The notes: a model not told the origin generated them from the letters alone. A stretch of DNA of 64,000 nt from GCA-2687515 sp002687515 (GCA_030745835.1 JASLNU010000109.1:6238-70237), one strand, 5' to 3'; positions 51,112 to 62,977 are shown, counted from the stretch's first letter. Made by a program: numbers and translations.

Positions 51112-52152
51112 ATGAAGAAACATCAAATGGCCATTTACCGGCGCTGCTTTATCCTCCTGGCGGCGGTGATTCCGTTGATGGCTTGTACGACGGCAAGCCG
51201 GCAGATGCCGGTGCCAAATACGCCGCCACCGCCGTGGCATTCGAAATTCGAAACCGGCCATCCCCTGGCGGGACGCATCTGGCAACCCGGACAAAATCGC
51301 TATGTTCAAAAGGAACTGGTTCAAAGACGTGTTCGCGGCGCCGATTTCGTCTTGCTCGGCGAGCAGCACGACAATATCGATCATCACCTTATCCAGGCCT
51401 GGCTGGTGCAATCGGCGTTCGAACGCGGCCGCGTTGCGCCGGTTGCCTTTGAGATGTTCACCACCGAGCAAAGCCGCCGGCTTGAAAAATATCAGTCCAA
51501 TCATCCCGGCGACGCCCGCCAGCTTGGCCAATACATGCGTTGGGATAAAAGCGGCTGGCCCGCCTGGTCGATGTATTATCCGGTTGCCCAAGCCGCGATG
51601 GCGGCGGCGGCGCCGTTGATCGCCGCCAGTCTGCCCCGCCGGCAATTCCGGCCTATGGTCAAGAAGGGCGCCAAGGCGGTATTGGGCAGCCATGCCTTTT
51701 CGCGCCTCGGCCTCGATGCCGAAATGCCACCGGCGGTGCAAGCGGCAATGCGCCGGGAAATCATAGAAAGCCATTGCAATATGTTGCCGAAAACGATGGT
51801 CGGCCCAATGGTCCAGGTGCAACGCGTCAAGGATGCGGGCATGGCCCGCATCCTGATCGACAGCGATTCCAGGTCTGGCGGAAACGGGGCCTTGCTGATT
51901 GCCGGAATTGGCCATGTCCGCAACGATCACGGCGTGCCCTGGCATCTGAAACGGGCCGCGCCAAACAAGTCGATCCTGACCATCGGGATGATCGAAGTGG
52001 AAGGCGGCTTAACCGACCCCCGGCAATACGGCGCCAATTTCGGAGCCGGGAAAGTGCCGTTTGATTTCGTCTGGTTTACACCGCGTTCCGACGATACCGA
52101 TCCATGCGAGCGCTATTCCCGGCAGCTAAGAAAAATCGGCAAGCCGAAATAA
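51112..52152 (+). CDS. ChaN-family lipoprotein (haem-binding-like)
   Basis: 346 residues. The leader ends at PLMACTT, a lipobox with Cys near 25. The mature part is the ChaN/Tiki-type fold with DFVLLGEQHDNIDHHLIQ (about 78-95), the conserved GExHxxxxHH, PVAFEMF (about 113) and RILIDSDSRSGGNGALLIAGIGHVRNDHGVP (about 245-275). Known ChaN binds haem at the outer membrane and sits with iron uptake genes. It follows the deaminase by nine bases, although the functions do not obviously connect. Confidence 0.85.
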   Translation: MKKHQMAIYRRCFILLAAVIPLMACTTASRQMPVPNTPPPPWHSKFETGHPLAGRIWQPGQNRYVQKELVQRRVRGADFVLLGEQHDNIDHHLIQAWLVQSAFERGRVAPVAFEMFTTEQSRRLEKYQSNHPGDARQLGQYMRWDKSGWPAWSMYYPVAQAAMAAAAPLIAASLPRRQFRPMVKKGAKAVLGSHAFSRLGLDAEMPPAVQAAMRREIIESHCNMLPKTMVGPMVQVQRVKDAGMARILIDSDSRSGGNGALLIAGIGHVRNDHGVPWHLKRAAPNKSILTIGMIEVEGGLTDPRQYGANFGAGKVPFDFVWFTPRSDDTDPCERYSRQLRKIGKPK

Positions 52153-52262
52153 AATTACCTCGCCGAATTGACCGGAGTGCTTTCCAATTCGTAGTAATTC
52201 CGCTCATATTAACAGAGGCGGGCCGGATGATGCCTGCCAATTGCAATCAATGGAGGCGAGGC

Positions 52263-52919
52263 ATGCCGTTCAGTTTGAATCTCTACCATGACCAATTGCT
52301 AACCGGCGGCTCGACGGAACCCGATTTGCCGGCCGCCCACCGCCTTATCTTTGCCCGGCACGGCGCGGTTACGGTTAACGGCCAGACATTGGATGCGGGG
52401 TCGTCCGTCTATACCGGCGAAACCGTCTCCCTGGCGGCGGTCGCCGAATGGTCTCAAATCTGGCGCTGGGAACTGGCCCAGCCCAACCATGCGCCGCAAT
52501 TATTGGGCGGCGATAAGGTGTTTTCCAGTTTGCGCATGTCGCGGGTGATCGCGACGCTGGAGATGCCCGAGGGCAGTGACTGGCTTTTCCGCCTCGATCA
52601 AATCACCTCGGCGGCGGGCCGCATCGCCGATCGCCATCAACATCCGGGGCCCGGCATCCGCTGTTTGCTGGAAGGCACTTTCAATGTTCAGCAAGACGTC
52701 GAATCGGTGCGCGATCGGGCTCCCGGCGATGCCTGGTGGGAAACCGGACCGGATACCGTCATCGCATGGAGCTCAACCCAGATGCACGGCAAGTTTTTGC
52801 GCGGCATGGTGCTGCCCGTCGAGTGGGAGGGGACGGTGACCGGCACCTGGTTGTCCAAAGATGACGTGCCTCGCCGCGGCAATTGGGAACTTCTCGTCGA
52901 TCAGATTATCACCGTCTAA
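52263..52919 (+). CDS. Cupin-fold protein
   Basis: 218 residues with two cupin-like halves. The N-half has ARHGAVTVNGQTLDAGSSVYTGETVSL (about 37-63) and the C-half has DRHQHPGPGIRCLLEGTFNV (about 121-140), which offers two His for a metal. HGKFLRGMVLP near 180 may supply another. The substrate is unknown. ATG 52263 is preferred to the long upstream frame because GGAGGCGAGG lies right before it. It is convergent with the rhodanese gene. Confidence 0.75.
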   Translation: MPFSLNLYHDQLLTGGSTEPDLPAAHRLIFARHGAVTVNGQTLDAGSSVYTGETVSLAAVAEWSQIWRWELAQPNHAPQLLGGDKVFSSLRMSRVIATLEMPEGSDWLFRLDQITSAAGRIADRHQHPGPGIRCLLEGTFNVQQDVESVRDRAPGDAWWETGPDTVIAWSSTQMHGKFLRGMVLPVEWEGTVTGTWLSKDDVPRRGNWELLVDQIITV

Positions 52920-52926
52920 GCGCCCG

Positions 52927-53774
52927 CTACTTCTCCACCGGGAAGCCGACGATGGAGCCCCATTCGGTCCAGGAACCGTCGTAGATCTTGACGCCTTCGT
53001 AACCGAGGATGAAGGTCATCGCGGTCCAGGCCAGGGTCGCCCGGTGGCTGAGGCGGCAATAGCAGACGATCTCGCCGGCGTTGGTCGGATCGGCGCCGGC
53101 GGCATCCAGCTTGGCTTTCAACTCACCTGCCGGTTTGAAGGTGTCGTCCTCGTTCAGAAGCTCCTTGAAAAACAGGTGCTTGGCGCCGGGGATGCGGCCG
53201 CCGCGCTCGGCGCCGTGGTCGAACTTGCCGTATTCCATGACCCGTTCGCCGGAATATTCCTCCGGGCTGCGCACGTCGAGAAGAAAGCGATCAGCGTCAC
53301 CAAGATGGGCCAAAATATCGTCGCGCCCGACGCGCATGGCGGCGTCGCCCTCTTGCGGCGCATAGGTAGTCGGCGCCGGCGCCGGGATATCGGTGCTCAT
53401 CGGCCGTTCGTCGGCGATCCATTTCTTGCGGGCGCCGTCGAGCAGCTTCAAGTCCCCGTGCCCGGCCATGGTCAGCGCCCAGAACGCATAGGTGCCGTAC
53501 TGCACCGGATCGCCGTAAAGCACCAGCGTGTCGCTGTCCGATATTCCCGCCGCGCCAAGCCGTTCGGCCAATTCGGCGGATGTCACGAATTGGCGGTTGC
53601 TGGCGTGCCAGCAAAGGTCCTTCCAAAAGAAACGGACGGCGCCGGGAATGTGGCCACCCCGGTAAATGCTGTCGTCCGGGTCCGAGCACACCTCGATGAT
53701 TTTGACTGCGTCATCTTCGAGCTGCGTCTCAAGCCAGGCGCCATCGACGATCGGGGATGCCGCAGATTGATCTG

Positions 53775-53778
<4 letters not shown>
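52927..53778 (-). CDS. Sulfurtransferase with two rhodanese domains
   Basis: 283 residues: an inactive N-terminal rhodanese domain (about 8-135, with IYRGGHIPGAVRFFWKD) and a catalytic C-terminal domain (about 150-280) with the loop CYCRLSHR near 238, whose second Cys would carry the persulfide. It moves sulfur from thiosulfate or 3-mercaptopyruvate to cyanide or thiols. The final YDGSWTEWGSIVGFPVEK is diagnostic of SseA/TST proteins. The start overlaps the RecQ stop by four bases. Confidence 0.9.
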
Positions 53779-55613
<1,835 letters not shown>

Positions 55614-55626
55614 GAGATTCAGGAGG

Positions 55627-56589
55627 TCAACTCGGTTTGACCGGGTATTTGGGTTCCTCGCCGGTGAGCACGCGGGCGACATCACTGGCCACCGTGGTCT
55701 GCAGGTCCAGCAATGCGTCCTCGGAATAAAAGCCGGTGTGCGGGGTCAGGATCACATCGGGCCGCCCGACGATGGGGTTGTCGGCGCCCGGCGGCTCGGA
55801 AGGCAATACGTCGAGCGCCGCGCCGGCGATTTCGCCCGCCTCCAGCGCTGCCGCCAGATCGTCGATATCGACCAGGGGCCCGCGCGCCGTATTGATCAGG
55901 AAAGCATTGGATTTCATTTTCTTGAAGGCTTCGGCGTTGAACATCTTTTCCGTATCCGGGGTCAGCGGCGCGTGCACCGAGACATAGTCGGAGCGGGCCA
56001 GCATGTCGTCCAATTCCACCTTTTCGACGCCCATGCGCTGGAACACTTCGTCGGGGCAATAGGGATCGGAGGCGATGACATTGATGCCGAAGGCCTCGGC
56101 CTTGGGTACCAGCGCCTGCGGGATGTTGCCGAGGCCGACCAGGCCCAGGGTGCGCCCCTTAAGCCGGTGGATGGGCACAACCGCCGGCATTTCCCAGCGT
56201 CCGCCACTGACCAGTCCGTCGGCGAAGGTGACTTTGCGCGCCAGCGACAGCAGCAGCGCCATCGCATGGTCCGACACTTCGTCCAGGCAATAGACCGGCG
56301 CATAGGTGACCACGATGCCCTTTTCGGTGGCCGCCGGAATGTCGATATTGTCGATGCCGATGCCGAAGCGGCCGATCACCTTGCAGTTGTTGAGCCCGGC
56401 GATGACCTCGGCATTGATCTGGCCGTAGGTGACCAGAAGCGCCTCGGCGTCGGCGGCGACGGCGAGAATGTTGCCGGGGCTCGCATCTTCGGCGATCTTC
56501 AATTCGGGATTGACCTTGGCGAGCGCTTCCCGGGCTGGATCAAGGCTTGGAAATACGGTGTCCGCGACGGCGATAAGGGTGCTGGTCAT
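55627..56589 (-). CDS. D-2-hydroxyacid dehydrogenase (C-terminal-binding-protein type)
   Basis: 320 residues, NAD-dependent. The dinucleotide motif GRTLGLVGLGNIPQALVPKAEAFG is at about 144-167. Catalytic Arg is in NTARGPLVDIDDL (about 230), Glu near 259, and His in LTPHTGFYS (about 290). Members reduce 2-oxoacids to D-2-hydroxyacids or oxidise phosphoglycerate-like acids. ATG 56589 has GGTGGAG upstream. It is 13 bases ahead of recQ on the same strand and divergent from the Gfo/Idh gene. Confidence 0.9.
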   Translation of the reverse strand: MTSTLIAVADTVFPSLDPAREALAKVNPELKIAEDASPGNILAVAADAEALLVTYGQINAEVIAGLNNCKVIGRFGIGIDNIDIPAATEKGIVVTYAPVYCLDEVSDHAMALLLSLARKVTFADGLVSGGRWEMPAVVPIHRLKGRTLGLVGLGNIPQALVPKAEAFGINVIASDPYCPDEVFQRMGVEKVELDDMLARSDYVSVHAPLTPDTEKMFNAEAFKKMKSNAFLINTARGPLVDIDDLAAALEAGEIAGAALDVLPSEPPGADNPIVGRPDVILTPHTGFYSEDALLDLQTTVASDVARVLTGEEPKYPVKPS

Positions 56590-56727
56590 GGCAATGGTCT
56601 CCACCGGTGGCTGATAAAATGTTCAAACTGTTGGCCGCTGCATAGCATCCGGCGCGCCGACAAACCAGTCTAGAATGGCCGGTCGGCCCGCCTGCTTGAC
56701 TCTGCAAAACCGGACCAATAGATTCAA

Positions 56728-56741
56728 GTCTTATATAAGAC
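56728..56741. promoter_or_regulatory. Palindrome GTCTTATATAAGAC, operator candidate
   Basis: A perfect 14-base palindrome 71 bases upstream of the Gfo/Idh start, probably near the -10 region. The same 14 bases are at 60084-60097 before tctC and a near copy is at 621-634 before dctP. The three sites share no other sequence, which favours protein binding rather than duplication. Confidence 0.6.
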
Positions 56742-56812
56742 CGTATGGCCCGCGCCTTCCGGCTTAAGCTGGGGTATATGTGCGGCATCTAGGGAAGTGG
56801 AATCCGAATAGC

Positions 56813-57877
56813 ATGAAGCAAATTAATGTAGGCATCATAGGCACCGGCTGGTGCGGCGGTATCCGGGCCAACAGCTGCGCCCATTATCCCAGCGTCAATG
56901 AGCTGCATATCGCCGAAACCAATGCCGAGCGCCGTGCCGAGGTTGAGGCGGAAACCGGCGCCGTGTCCGCCGTCGCCGATTACCAGGAACTGCTCAAGTT
57001 GGATGCCATCGATGTGGTCATCATTTCGGCGACGCCGGAAACCACCCACTACCCGATGGCCAGGGACAGTTTGGAAGCGGGCAAGCATGTGTTCCTGGAA
57101 AAGCCCATCGCGCTCAGCCTGGAAGAGGCCGATACTTTGGTCGACCTCGCAGCTGAAAATAATCTCAAATTCTCGATTGGCTATTCGCAGCGCTTCAATC
57201 CCAAATTCGCCTATGCGAAAAAGAGCCTCAATGACGGCACCCTGGGCGCGCCGGTGGCCGCCGTCGTCAGCCGCCACATCACGCGTGGGCTCGGCGACAA
57301 GATCTCGGGCCGCATCAAGCTGTCGCCGGCCGCCATGGAAGCCACCCACGATTTGGATTTTGTGCTCTGGTGCCTGGAGCCGGCGAAACCGGTGCGCGTC
57401 TATTCGCAATCGGCCTTTGGCGTCATGGAGGACAAGACCGGCGTCGAGGACGCGCAATGGATCATGGTTACCTTGGATAACGGCGTTGTGCTGACCGTCG
57501 GCGCCGGTTGGACGATGCCGCCGGGCCATCCCAATTATTCCGGCACCTGGATCGAATTTACCGGCACCGAGGGTATGCTGGTGATCGATGATACGCACCG
57601 CGATGTCATCCTCAATACCATGGAAAACGGTATTCGCCTGCCCATGTCGACGATGCCCGGCGAGCAGGTCGAGCATGTTTTCGCCGGGCCGATGCACGCC
57701 GAAACCATCCATTTCCTGGATGCGGTGACCAACGACACGCCGGTGATGGTAACGCCTGAGCAGGCGCGCCAGGTGATGGAGGTCTATATTGCCGCCGATA
57801 TTTCCTCGGCGCGCAACGAGCCGGTGACCCTGCCGCTCAATTCCAGGGACCTTTCCTCCCTGGCCGAATTGGCATAG
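56813..57877 (+). CDS. Gfo/Idh/MocA-family oxidoreductase
   Basis: 354 residues. The NAD(P) motif NVGIIGTGWCGGIRA is at about 4-18 and the EKPIALSLEEAD stretch with the catalytic Lys at about 95-106. SIGYSQRFNPKF follows (about 122), and the C-domain has THDLDFVLWCLE (about 181). Family members oxidise sugars, inositols or related polyols. ATG 56813 matches the family start; the ribosome site is weak. First gene of a unit with TctB and TctA, so it may act on the solute the transporter brings in. Confidence 0.88.
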   Translation: MKQINVGIIGTGWCGGIRANSCAHYPSVNELHIAETNAERRAEVEAETGAVSAVADYQELLKLDAIDVVIISATPETTHYPMARDSLEAGKHVFLEKPIALSLEEADTLVDLAAENNLKFSIGYSQRFNPKFAYAKKSLNDGTLGAPVAAVVSRHITRGLGDKISGRIKLSPAAMEATHDLDFVLWCLEPAKPVRVYSQSAFGVMEDKTGVEDAQWIMVTLDNGVVLTVGAGWTMPPGHPNYSGTWIEFTGTEGMLVIDDTHRDVILNTMENGIRLPMSTMPGEQVEHVFAGPMHAETIHFLDAVTNDTPVMVTPEQARQVMEVYIAADISSARNEPVTLPLNSRDLSSLAELA

Positions 57878-57928
57878 CGTCCGGCGCGGCATATACGATC
57901 CGGGACAGGGAACAAGGGAAGCTTGATT

Positions 57929-58501
57929 GTGATCGAGGACGACGCGGCCGAACCGGTCAGGCGGTACAATTTCAATACCGTGGCGGCGGTGGTTTTCATC
58001 GCCCTGGCCGCCATTCTGTTCCTGATTATTCCCTACCAGATCGACAAGCCGCTGATCAATCTCGGCGGCGCCGGCATGTCGAACCTGGACGCGGAAACCT
58101 TTCCCCAGATTGTGGCCGGCGCCTTTCTCGTTCTCGGCCTCTGGTATCTGTTCGTCAGCTTTTCCATTCGCCAGCGCAACGCGCTCCGCGATCTGAACCT
58201 GGAAGCCATCACCAACGTGCTTGTTACCCTGGCCATCATGGCCGCCTATGTCGGCATGATCGTCTATCTCGGTTTCGTCGTCGGCAGCGCCATCATGGTC
58301 TTCGTGATGTCCAGTTATTTCGGCAATCGCAACTACCTGTTGGGGCTGGCGGTCAGCATCACTATTCCGCTGCTGGTGTTTGTCCTTTTTACCAAGCCGC
58401 TGGCCACATCCCTGCCGCCATTTCCGGTCGATGAATTGATCCCCGAAAGCTGGATAATCCACACGCCGATTAAATACTTAAGCAACAAGTCGATACTCTG
58501 A
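57929..58501 (+). CDS. tctB: TTT transporter small permease subunit TctB
   Basis: 190 residues with four membrane segments (about 15-35, 60-82, 98-120 and 128-155). This is the small, poorly conserved membrane subunit of the tripartite tricarboxylate transporter. GTG at 57929 is chosen, with AGGGAA eight bases before it. It lies between the Gfo/Idh gene and tctA. Confidence 0.82.
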   Translation: MIEDDAAEPVRRYNFNTVAAVVFIALAAILFLIIPYQIDKPLINLGGAGMSNLDAETFPQIVAGAFLVLGLWYLFVSFSIRQRNALRDLNLEAITNVLVTLAIMAAYVGMIVYLGFVVGSAIMVFVMSSYFGNRNYLLGLAVSITIPLLVFVLFTKPLATSLPPFPVDELIPESWIIHTPIKYLSNKSIL

Positions 58502-58519
58502 TGGAGCCGGTGGGCACTC

Positions 58520-60037
58520 ATGTTTGAAGCATTTCTTGGCGGTTTCGGCATCCTCTTTAACCCGGAAACGGTGGTCATGACCTTTGTGTTGATGTCCGCC
58601 GGCCTGTTCTTGGGCATGTTCGTCGGCGCGCTGCCGGGCTTTACGACGCTGATGGCGCTGGCGATCCTGCTGCCGATTTCGTTTTTCATCCATCCGCTGC
58701 TCGGTATCCCGTTTTTGCTTGGCGTCTATAAGGGCGGCATCTATGGCGGCAGCGTACCGGCCATTTTGGTATCCATGCCGGGCACCGGCGCGGCGGTGGC
58801 GACAACCTTCGACGGGCCGGCCCTGACCAAAAAGGGCGAGGCGCGCAAAGCCCTGGAAATTGCGCTGTTCGCGTCGGTCACCGGCGATTTGACCAGCGAT
58901 CTCATCACCATCGCCCTGATCGGCCCGATCGCCGCCGTGGCCCTGTTGTTGGGCCCGCCCGAGCTGGCCGCCATCCTGTTCATGGCGCTGATCGTCATCG
59001 CCGGCACCTCGTCCGGGGTTTTCGTCAAGGGATTGCTGATGCTGGCGGTCGGGCTGTTTATAGGCATGATCGGCCAGGATCCGATCGGCGCCCTGTCGCG
59101 CTTTTCCTTCGGCATCACCGAGATCGAGGCCGGCATTCCGCTCCTGCCGATGCTGATCGGATTGTTCGCCCTGCCCGAAATTTTCGTCGCCATCGAGAAG
59201 AAGGCCTCCGAGATCATCGAGGCGGCGAACCTCAAAATCTCCGGCGCCCGGCTGAGCTGGGCCGAGTTTAAAAGCTGCCTGCGCACCATATTCCGCTCCA
59301 CCGCCATCGGCACCTCGATCGGCATGGTTCCCGGCGTCGGCCAGGTGGTGGCCGCCTTCATGGGCTACGCGGCGGCCAAAAGCGCCTCCAAGACGCCGGA
59401 AAAATTCGGCACCGGAGAGCTTGAAGGTGTCGCCGCCGCCGAGGCCGCCAACAACGCGGTCAACGGCCCGACCCTGGTGCCGCTCCTGACCCTCGGTATC
59501 CCGGGCGACAATCTGACCGTGATCCTGGTCGGCGCCTTCATCGCCCACGGCCTCCGCCCCGGCCCGCAATTGATGGAAGAACAGGGGGCGCTGGTCTTCG
59601 CCATCCTGATCGCCATGGTGCTGGCCAATATCCTGTTCATCTTCATCGGCTATATCTGCATCCCGCTGTTCGCCAAGGTGGTGACCATCCGGAAATCGCT
59701 GTTGCTGCCGCTGACCCTGATCTTCGCCTTCGCCGGCACCTGGGTGTTCCGCTCCAACCCCTATGACCTGGCGATCCTGGTCTTCTTCGGCGCCTTCGGC
59801 TACATGGCCAAGAAGCTGCATTTCGACGTTACGCCATTGGCCATGGGATTCATCCTCGGCCCGCCCATGGAATACGCCTTCGGCCAGACCATAATCCTCG
59901 CCCAGGACAACATGCTGGGCTACATCCTGTTCGAACGGCCGATCAGCGCCGTGATCATCATCGCGACGCCGGCCATCACCTATCTGATGTGGCGGCGCTC
60001 GATGCGTCTCCGGCGGCAATTCGGCACCACGGATTAA
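58520..60037 (+). CDS. tctA: TTT transporter large permease subunit TctA
   Basis: 505 residues with about twelve membrane segments. GALPGFTTLMALAILLPISF (about 34-53) and YKGGIYGGSVPAILVSMPGTG (about 72-92) are the TctA signature. The related GMVPGVGQVVAAFMGYAAAK (about 270-289) is the second inverted-repeat half. It is the sodium-driven channel subunit for citrate or other organic acids, 18 bases after tctB. The matching TctC follows after 139 bases that carry its own operator. Confidence 0.93.
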   Translation: MFEAFLGGFGILFNPETVVMTFVLMSAGLFLGMFVGALPGFTTLMALAILLPISFFIHPLLGIPFLLGVYKGGIYGGSVPAILVSMPGTGAAVATTFDGPALTKKGEARKALEIALFASVTGDLTSDLITIALIGPIAAVALLLGPPELAAILFMALIVIAGTSSGVFVKGLLMLAVGLFIGMIGQDPIGALSRFSFGITEIEAGIPLLPMLIGLFALPEIFVAIEKKASEIIEAANLKISGARLSWAEFKSCLRTIFRSTAIGTSIGMVPGVGQVVAAFMGYAAAKSASKTPEKFGTGELEGVAAAEAANNAVNGPTLVPLLTLGIPGDNLTVILVGAFIAHGLRPGPQLMEEQGALVFAILIAMVLANILFIFIGYICIPLFAKVVTIRKSLLLPLTLIFAFAGTWVFRSNPYDLAILVFFGAFGYMAKKLHFDVTPLAMGFILGPPMEYAFGQTIILAQDNMLGYILFERPISAVIIIATPAITYLMWRRSMRLRRQFGTTD

Positions 60038-60083
60038 TACCAAGGGTGCGGCGTTAGGGCTTGACGGCGCGTGGCGCGTTGAT

Positions 60084-60097
60084 GTCTTATATAAGAC
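60084..60097. promoter_or_regulatory. Palindrome GTCTTATATAAGAC upstream of tctC
   Basis: The same 14 bases as at 56728, 79 bases before the tctC start. TTGACG at 60061 could be a -35 element, but the spacing to any -10 inside the palindrome is long. A separate promoter would give the binding protein higher expression than the membrane parts. Confidence 0.6.
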
Positions 60098-60176
60098 TGG
60101 ATTCGGCGCCATCAAGGCCAGGCGTTCGGCGGCGCTGGAGGCAGGGGAATTTAAATCGAAGCAGAGAGGAAGAACC

Positions 60177-61142
60177 ATGCGTTTACCAAATCTCATGAAG
60201 CTATTTATCGGCGCCGTCCTGGTGTTCGGGCTCAGCGGTATTTCCGATGCCCGCGCCGAATATCCGGAAAAACCCATTACCCTGATCCTGCCGCTCGGAG
60301 CCGGCGGCTCGCACGACCGCAACGCGCGCGTCTTCACCAGCGTCATTCCCGACATTCTGGGCCAGCCGATCATCGTCAAATTGATGCCCGGCGCTTCGGG
60401 CCAGACCGGGACGGCAGCGGCCGCCAAGGCCAAGGCCGACGGTTATACGTTGATTTTCTCGCACAACTATTTTGACCAGTTGCAGAAGCATGTGAAGAAG
60501 CTGCCCTATAACACCGATAAGGCGTTCGTCACCGTCGGCTCGCTCAATTCCGGCGAGTTCTCGGTCATCGTCCATGCCGATAGCCCGTTCAAGTCCTGGC
60601 AGGATCTGGTCAAGTTCGCGAAAGCCAATCCCGGCAAGCTGAAGTTCGCCCATTCGGGCAACTGGGGCGCCACCCATTCGCCGGCGCTGCAACTGTTCAC
60701 CGAAGCCGGCATCGCCGACAAGGTTGTGATGGTGCCTTATAAGGGTGGCGGGCCCTCGATGCGCGGATTCCTGGCGCGTGAAGCCCAGTTCACCTTCCAG
60801 TTCGTCTCCACCATCAAGGCCCAGGGCAACAAGGTCCGGGTGCTGATCAGCGCCGGCACCAAGTCCGCCTTCAAGGGCGCGCCGACCTTCAAGGATCTTG
60901 GTTATACCGCCGATATCGGCAAAATGTACCGGATCATCATGGCGCCGCGCGGCATTCCCGCCGACCGCCTGGCCAAGCTGCAGGGCGCGTTGATCAAATT
61001 GCAGGGTCACAAGACCTATAAGCGCCTGATCAAGGCCATCGGCGAGAAGCTCGAATATATCAACGGGCCGGAATACGAAAAACTGCGCCCGATGCAGAGC
61101 GCCGCCTATAAGAAAATGGTCCAGGGCCTGATGAAAAAATAG
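60177..61142 (+). CDS. tctC: TTT transporter periplasmic binding protein TctC
   Basis: 321 residues, normal length. The signal peptide ends near residue 28 (ARAEYPEKP). The mature start YPEKPITLILPLGAGGSHDRNARV and the PGASGQTGTAAAAKAKADGYTL segment (about 70-91) are characteristic Bug-family features. VMVPYKGGGPSMRGFLARE near 187 is in the hinge. GAGAGGAAG lies before the ATG. It ends at a strong terminator. It is unlike the interrupted TctC at 11231-12337 in sequence, so it is not its intact twin. Confidence 0.9.
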   Translation: MRLPNLMKLFIGAVLVFGLSGISDARAEYPEKPITLILPLGAGGSHDRNARVFTSVIPDILGQPIIVKLMPGASGQTGTAAAAKAKADGYTLIFSHNYFDQLQKHVKKLPYNTDKAFVTVGSLNSGEFSVIVHADSPFKSWQDLVKFAKANPGKLKFAHSGNWGATHSPALQLFTEAGIADKVVMVPYKGGGPSMRGFLAREAQFTFQFVSTIKAQGNKVRVLISAGTKSAFKGAPTFKDLGYTADIGKMYRIIMAPRGIPADRLAKLQGALIKLQGHKTYKRLIKAIGEKLEYINGPEYEKLRPMQSAAYKKMVQGLMKK

Positions 61143-61166
61143 ACCTGAACCGGATTTGGAATAATC

Positions 61167-61205
61167 ATGGCGTCCCCCTTGCCGGGGGGCGCCATTTCCT
61201 TTTGA
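61167..61205 (+). terminator. Rho-independent terminator after tctC
   Basis: ATGGCGTCCCCC and GGGGGGCGCCAT pair over 12 bases with one mismatch around TTGCC, followed by TTCCTTTTG. It lies 24 bases after the tctC stop. Confidence 0.8.
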
Positions 61206-61234
61206 GTAGCGGGAGGGATGTAAGGAAGGCAAGC

Positions 61235-62977
61235 ATGAGCGGCGAGTTTGAATCCGAAGTGCGGGAAGGCATGCGCATCGACTGGGACGTGCCTATTGCC
61301 ATGCGCGACGGCGTCGTCTTACGTTGCGACATCTACCGGCCAGATGATGATGACGCCTATCCGGTGCTCCTCTCCTATGGTCCCTACGGCAAATACCTGG
61401 CGTTCCAGGACGGCTATGTCTCGGCCTGGGAGCGCATGGCCGAAGAGCATCCCGATGTTACCGCCGGTTCCACCAATTCCTTCCAAAGCTGGGAAGTGGC
61501 CGACCCGGAAAAATGGGTGCCCGAAGGCTATGCCCTGGTGCGCGTCGATTCCAGGGGCTGCGGTCGTTCGCCGGGCTTCGTGGAAGTCTGGTCGCCGACC
61601 GAGGCCGATGATCTATACGAATGCATCGAATGGGCCGGGATACAGCCCTGGTCATCGGGCAAAGTGGGGCTGACCGGCATCTCTTATTACGCCATGAACC
61701 AGTGGCAGGTGGCTGGCCGCCAGCCGCTGCACCTGGCCGCCATGTGCGCCTGGGAAGGCGCCGCCGATTTCTACCGCGACGCCAGCCACCATGGCGGCAT
61801 CCTCTGTACCTTCATGGCCAACTGGTACGACATGCAGGTCAAAAGCGTGCAGCACGGGCTCGGCGCGCGCGGCCACATTTCATCCTTCAATGGCGGGCAG
61901 GTCTCGGGGCCATTGGAATTATCCGACGACGAGCTTGCCGCCAACCGCGAGGATCTCGGCCAATCGGTGCTCGACCACCCCATGGATGACGCATATTGGC
62001 GGGCGCGCATGCCCGACTGGTCGAAAGTGACCGTGCCGTTTCTGACGGCGGCCAACTGGGGCGGCCAGGGACTGCATCCGCGCGGCAATTTCGAAGCCTT
62101 CACCGAAGCCGCCAGCACCGACAAATGGCTGGAAGTGCACGGCATCGAGCACTGGACCGAATATTACACCGATTACGGCCGCCAGATTCAGCTGGCCTTT
62201 TTCGATCATACCTTGAAGGGCATCGACAATAGCTGGCGGGAGCGCCCGAGGGTCCAGCTTCAGGTCCGCCATGTGGACAAATTCGTCGAACGCTTCGAAG
62301 ATGCCTGGCCGTTGCCCTCGAGCCAATGGACCAAGCTGCATCTGCATCCCGACCATAGCTTGCGCATCCAGCCGCCGGTCAATGCCGCCGCCGTCACCTA
62401 TGGCGGGCTGTCGGACGGCGTCACCTTCCTGACCGAACCGTTGCAGCGCGAGACCGAGATCACCGGGCCGCTGGCGGCCAAATTGTTCGTATCATCGGCG
62501 ACCCGGGATGCGGATATGTTCCTGGTGGTCCGCGTCTTCGCGCCCGATATGAAAGAGGTGGTGTTCATGGGCGCCCTCGATCCGCACACGCCCGTTGCCC
62601 AGGGCTGGCTCAGGGCATCGCACCGCAAGCTGGATCGCGGGCAGACGCTTGCCCACCGGCCCTACCATGCCCACGACGAAAAACAGCCGCTCACCCCCGG
62701 CGAGGTGGTGGAGCTGGATATCGAAATTTGGCCGACATGCATCGTTGTTCCCGCCGGCTACCGCCTGGGCCTCAGCGTGCGCGGCAGCGATTACGTCTAT
62801 CCCGGCGGCGCCGATGCCGGCCTATCGAATATGAAAAACCCGTTCACCGGGGTCGGCCCGTTCCTGCACGACGACCCGCGCGACCGCCCAACCGACATCT
62901 TCGGCGGCGACGTGACCCTGCATTTCGGCGATGGCCGCGAGCCGTTCCTGCTGCTTCCGATCATTCCCGAATCCTAG
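61235..62977 (+). CDS. CocE/NonD-family hydrolase
   Basis: 580 residues of the X-Pro dipeptidyl peptidase (S15) type. The N-terminal alpha/beta hydrolase core has YPVLLSYGPYGKY (about 37-49), RVDSRGCGRSPGF (about 102) and the nucleophile in GLTGISYYAMNQW (about 144-156). A cap and a C-terminal jelly roll follow (from about 375). Members hydrolyse cocaine-like esters, acyl esters or amides. ATG 61235 has AAGGAAGG ahead. The end overlaps the convergent methyltransferase-like gene by four bases. Confidence 0.88.
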   Translation: MSGEFESEVREGMRIDWDVPIAMRDGVVLRCDIYRPDDDDAYPVLLSYGPYGKYLAFQDGYVSAWERMAEEHPDVTAGSTNSFQSWEVADPEKWVPEGYALVRVDSRGCGRSPGFVEVWSPTEADDLYECIEWAGIQPWSSGKVGLTGISYYAMNQWQVAGRQPLHLAAMCAWEGAADFYRDASHHGGILCTFMANWYDMQVKSVQHGLGARGHISSFNGGQVSGPLELSDDELAANREDLGQSVLDHPMDDAYWRARMPDWSKVTVPFLTAANWGGQGLHPRGNFEAFTEAASTDKWLEVHGIEHWTEYYTDYGRQIQLAFFDHTLKGIDNSWRERPRVQLQVRHVDKFVERFEDAWPLPSSQWTKLHLHPDHSLRIQPPVNAAAVTYGGLSDGVTFLTEPLQRETEITGPLAAKLFVSSATRDADMFLVVRVFAPDMKEVVFMGALDPHTPVAQGWLRASHRKLDRGQTLAHRPYHAHDEKQPLTPGEVVELDIEIWPTCIVVPAGYRLGLSVRGSDYVYPGGADAGLSNMKNPFTGVGPFLHDDPRDRPTDIFGGDVTLHFGDGREPFLLLPIIPES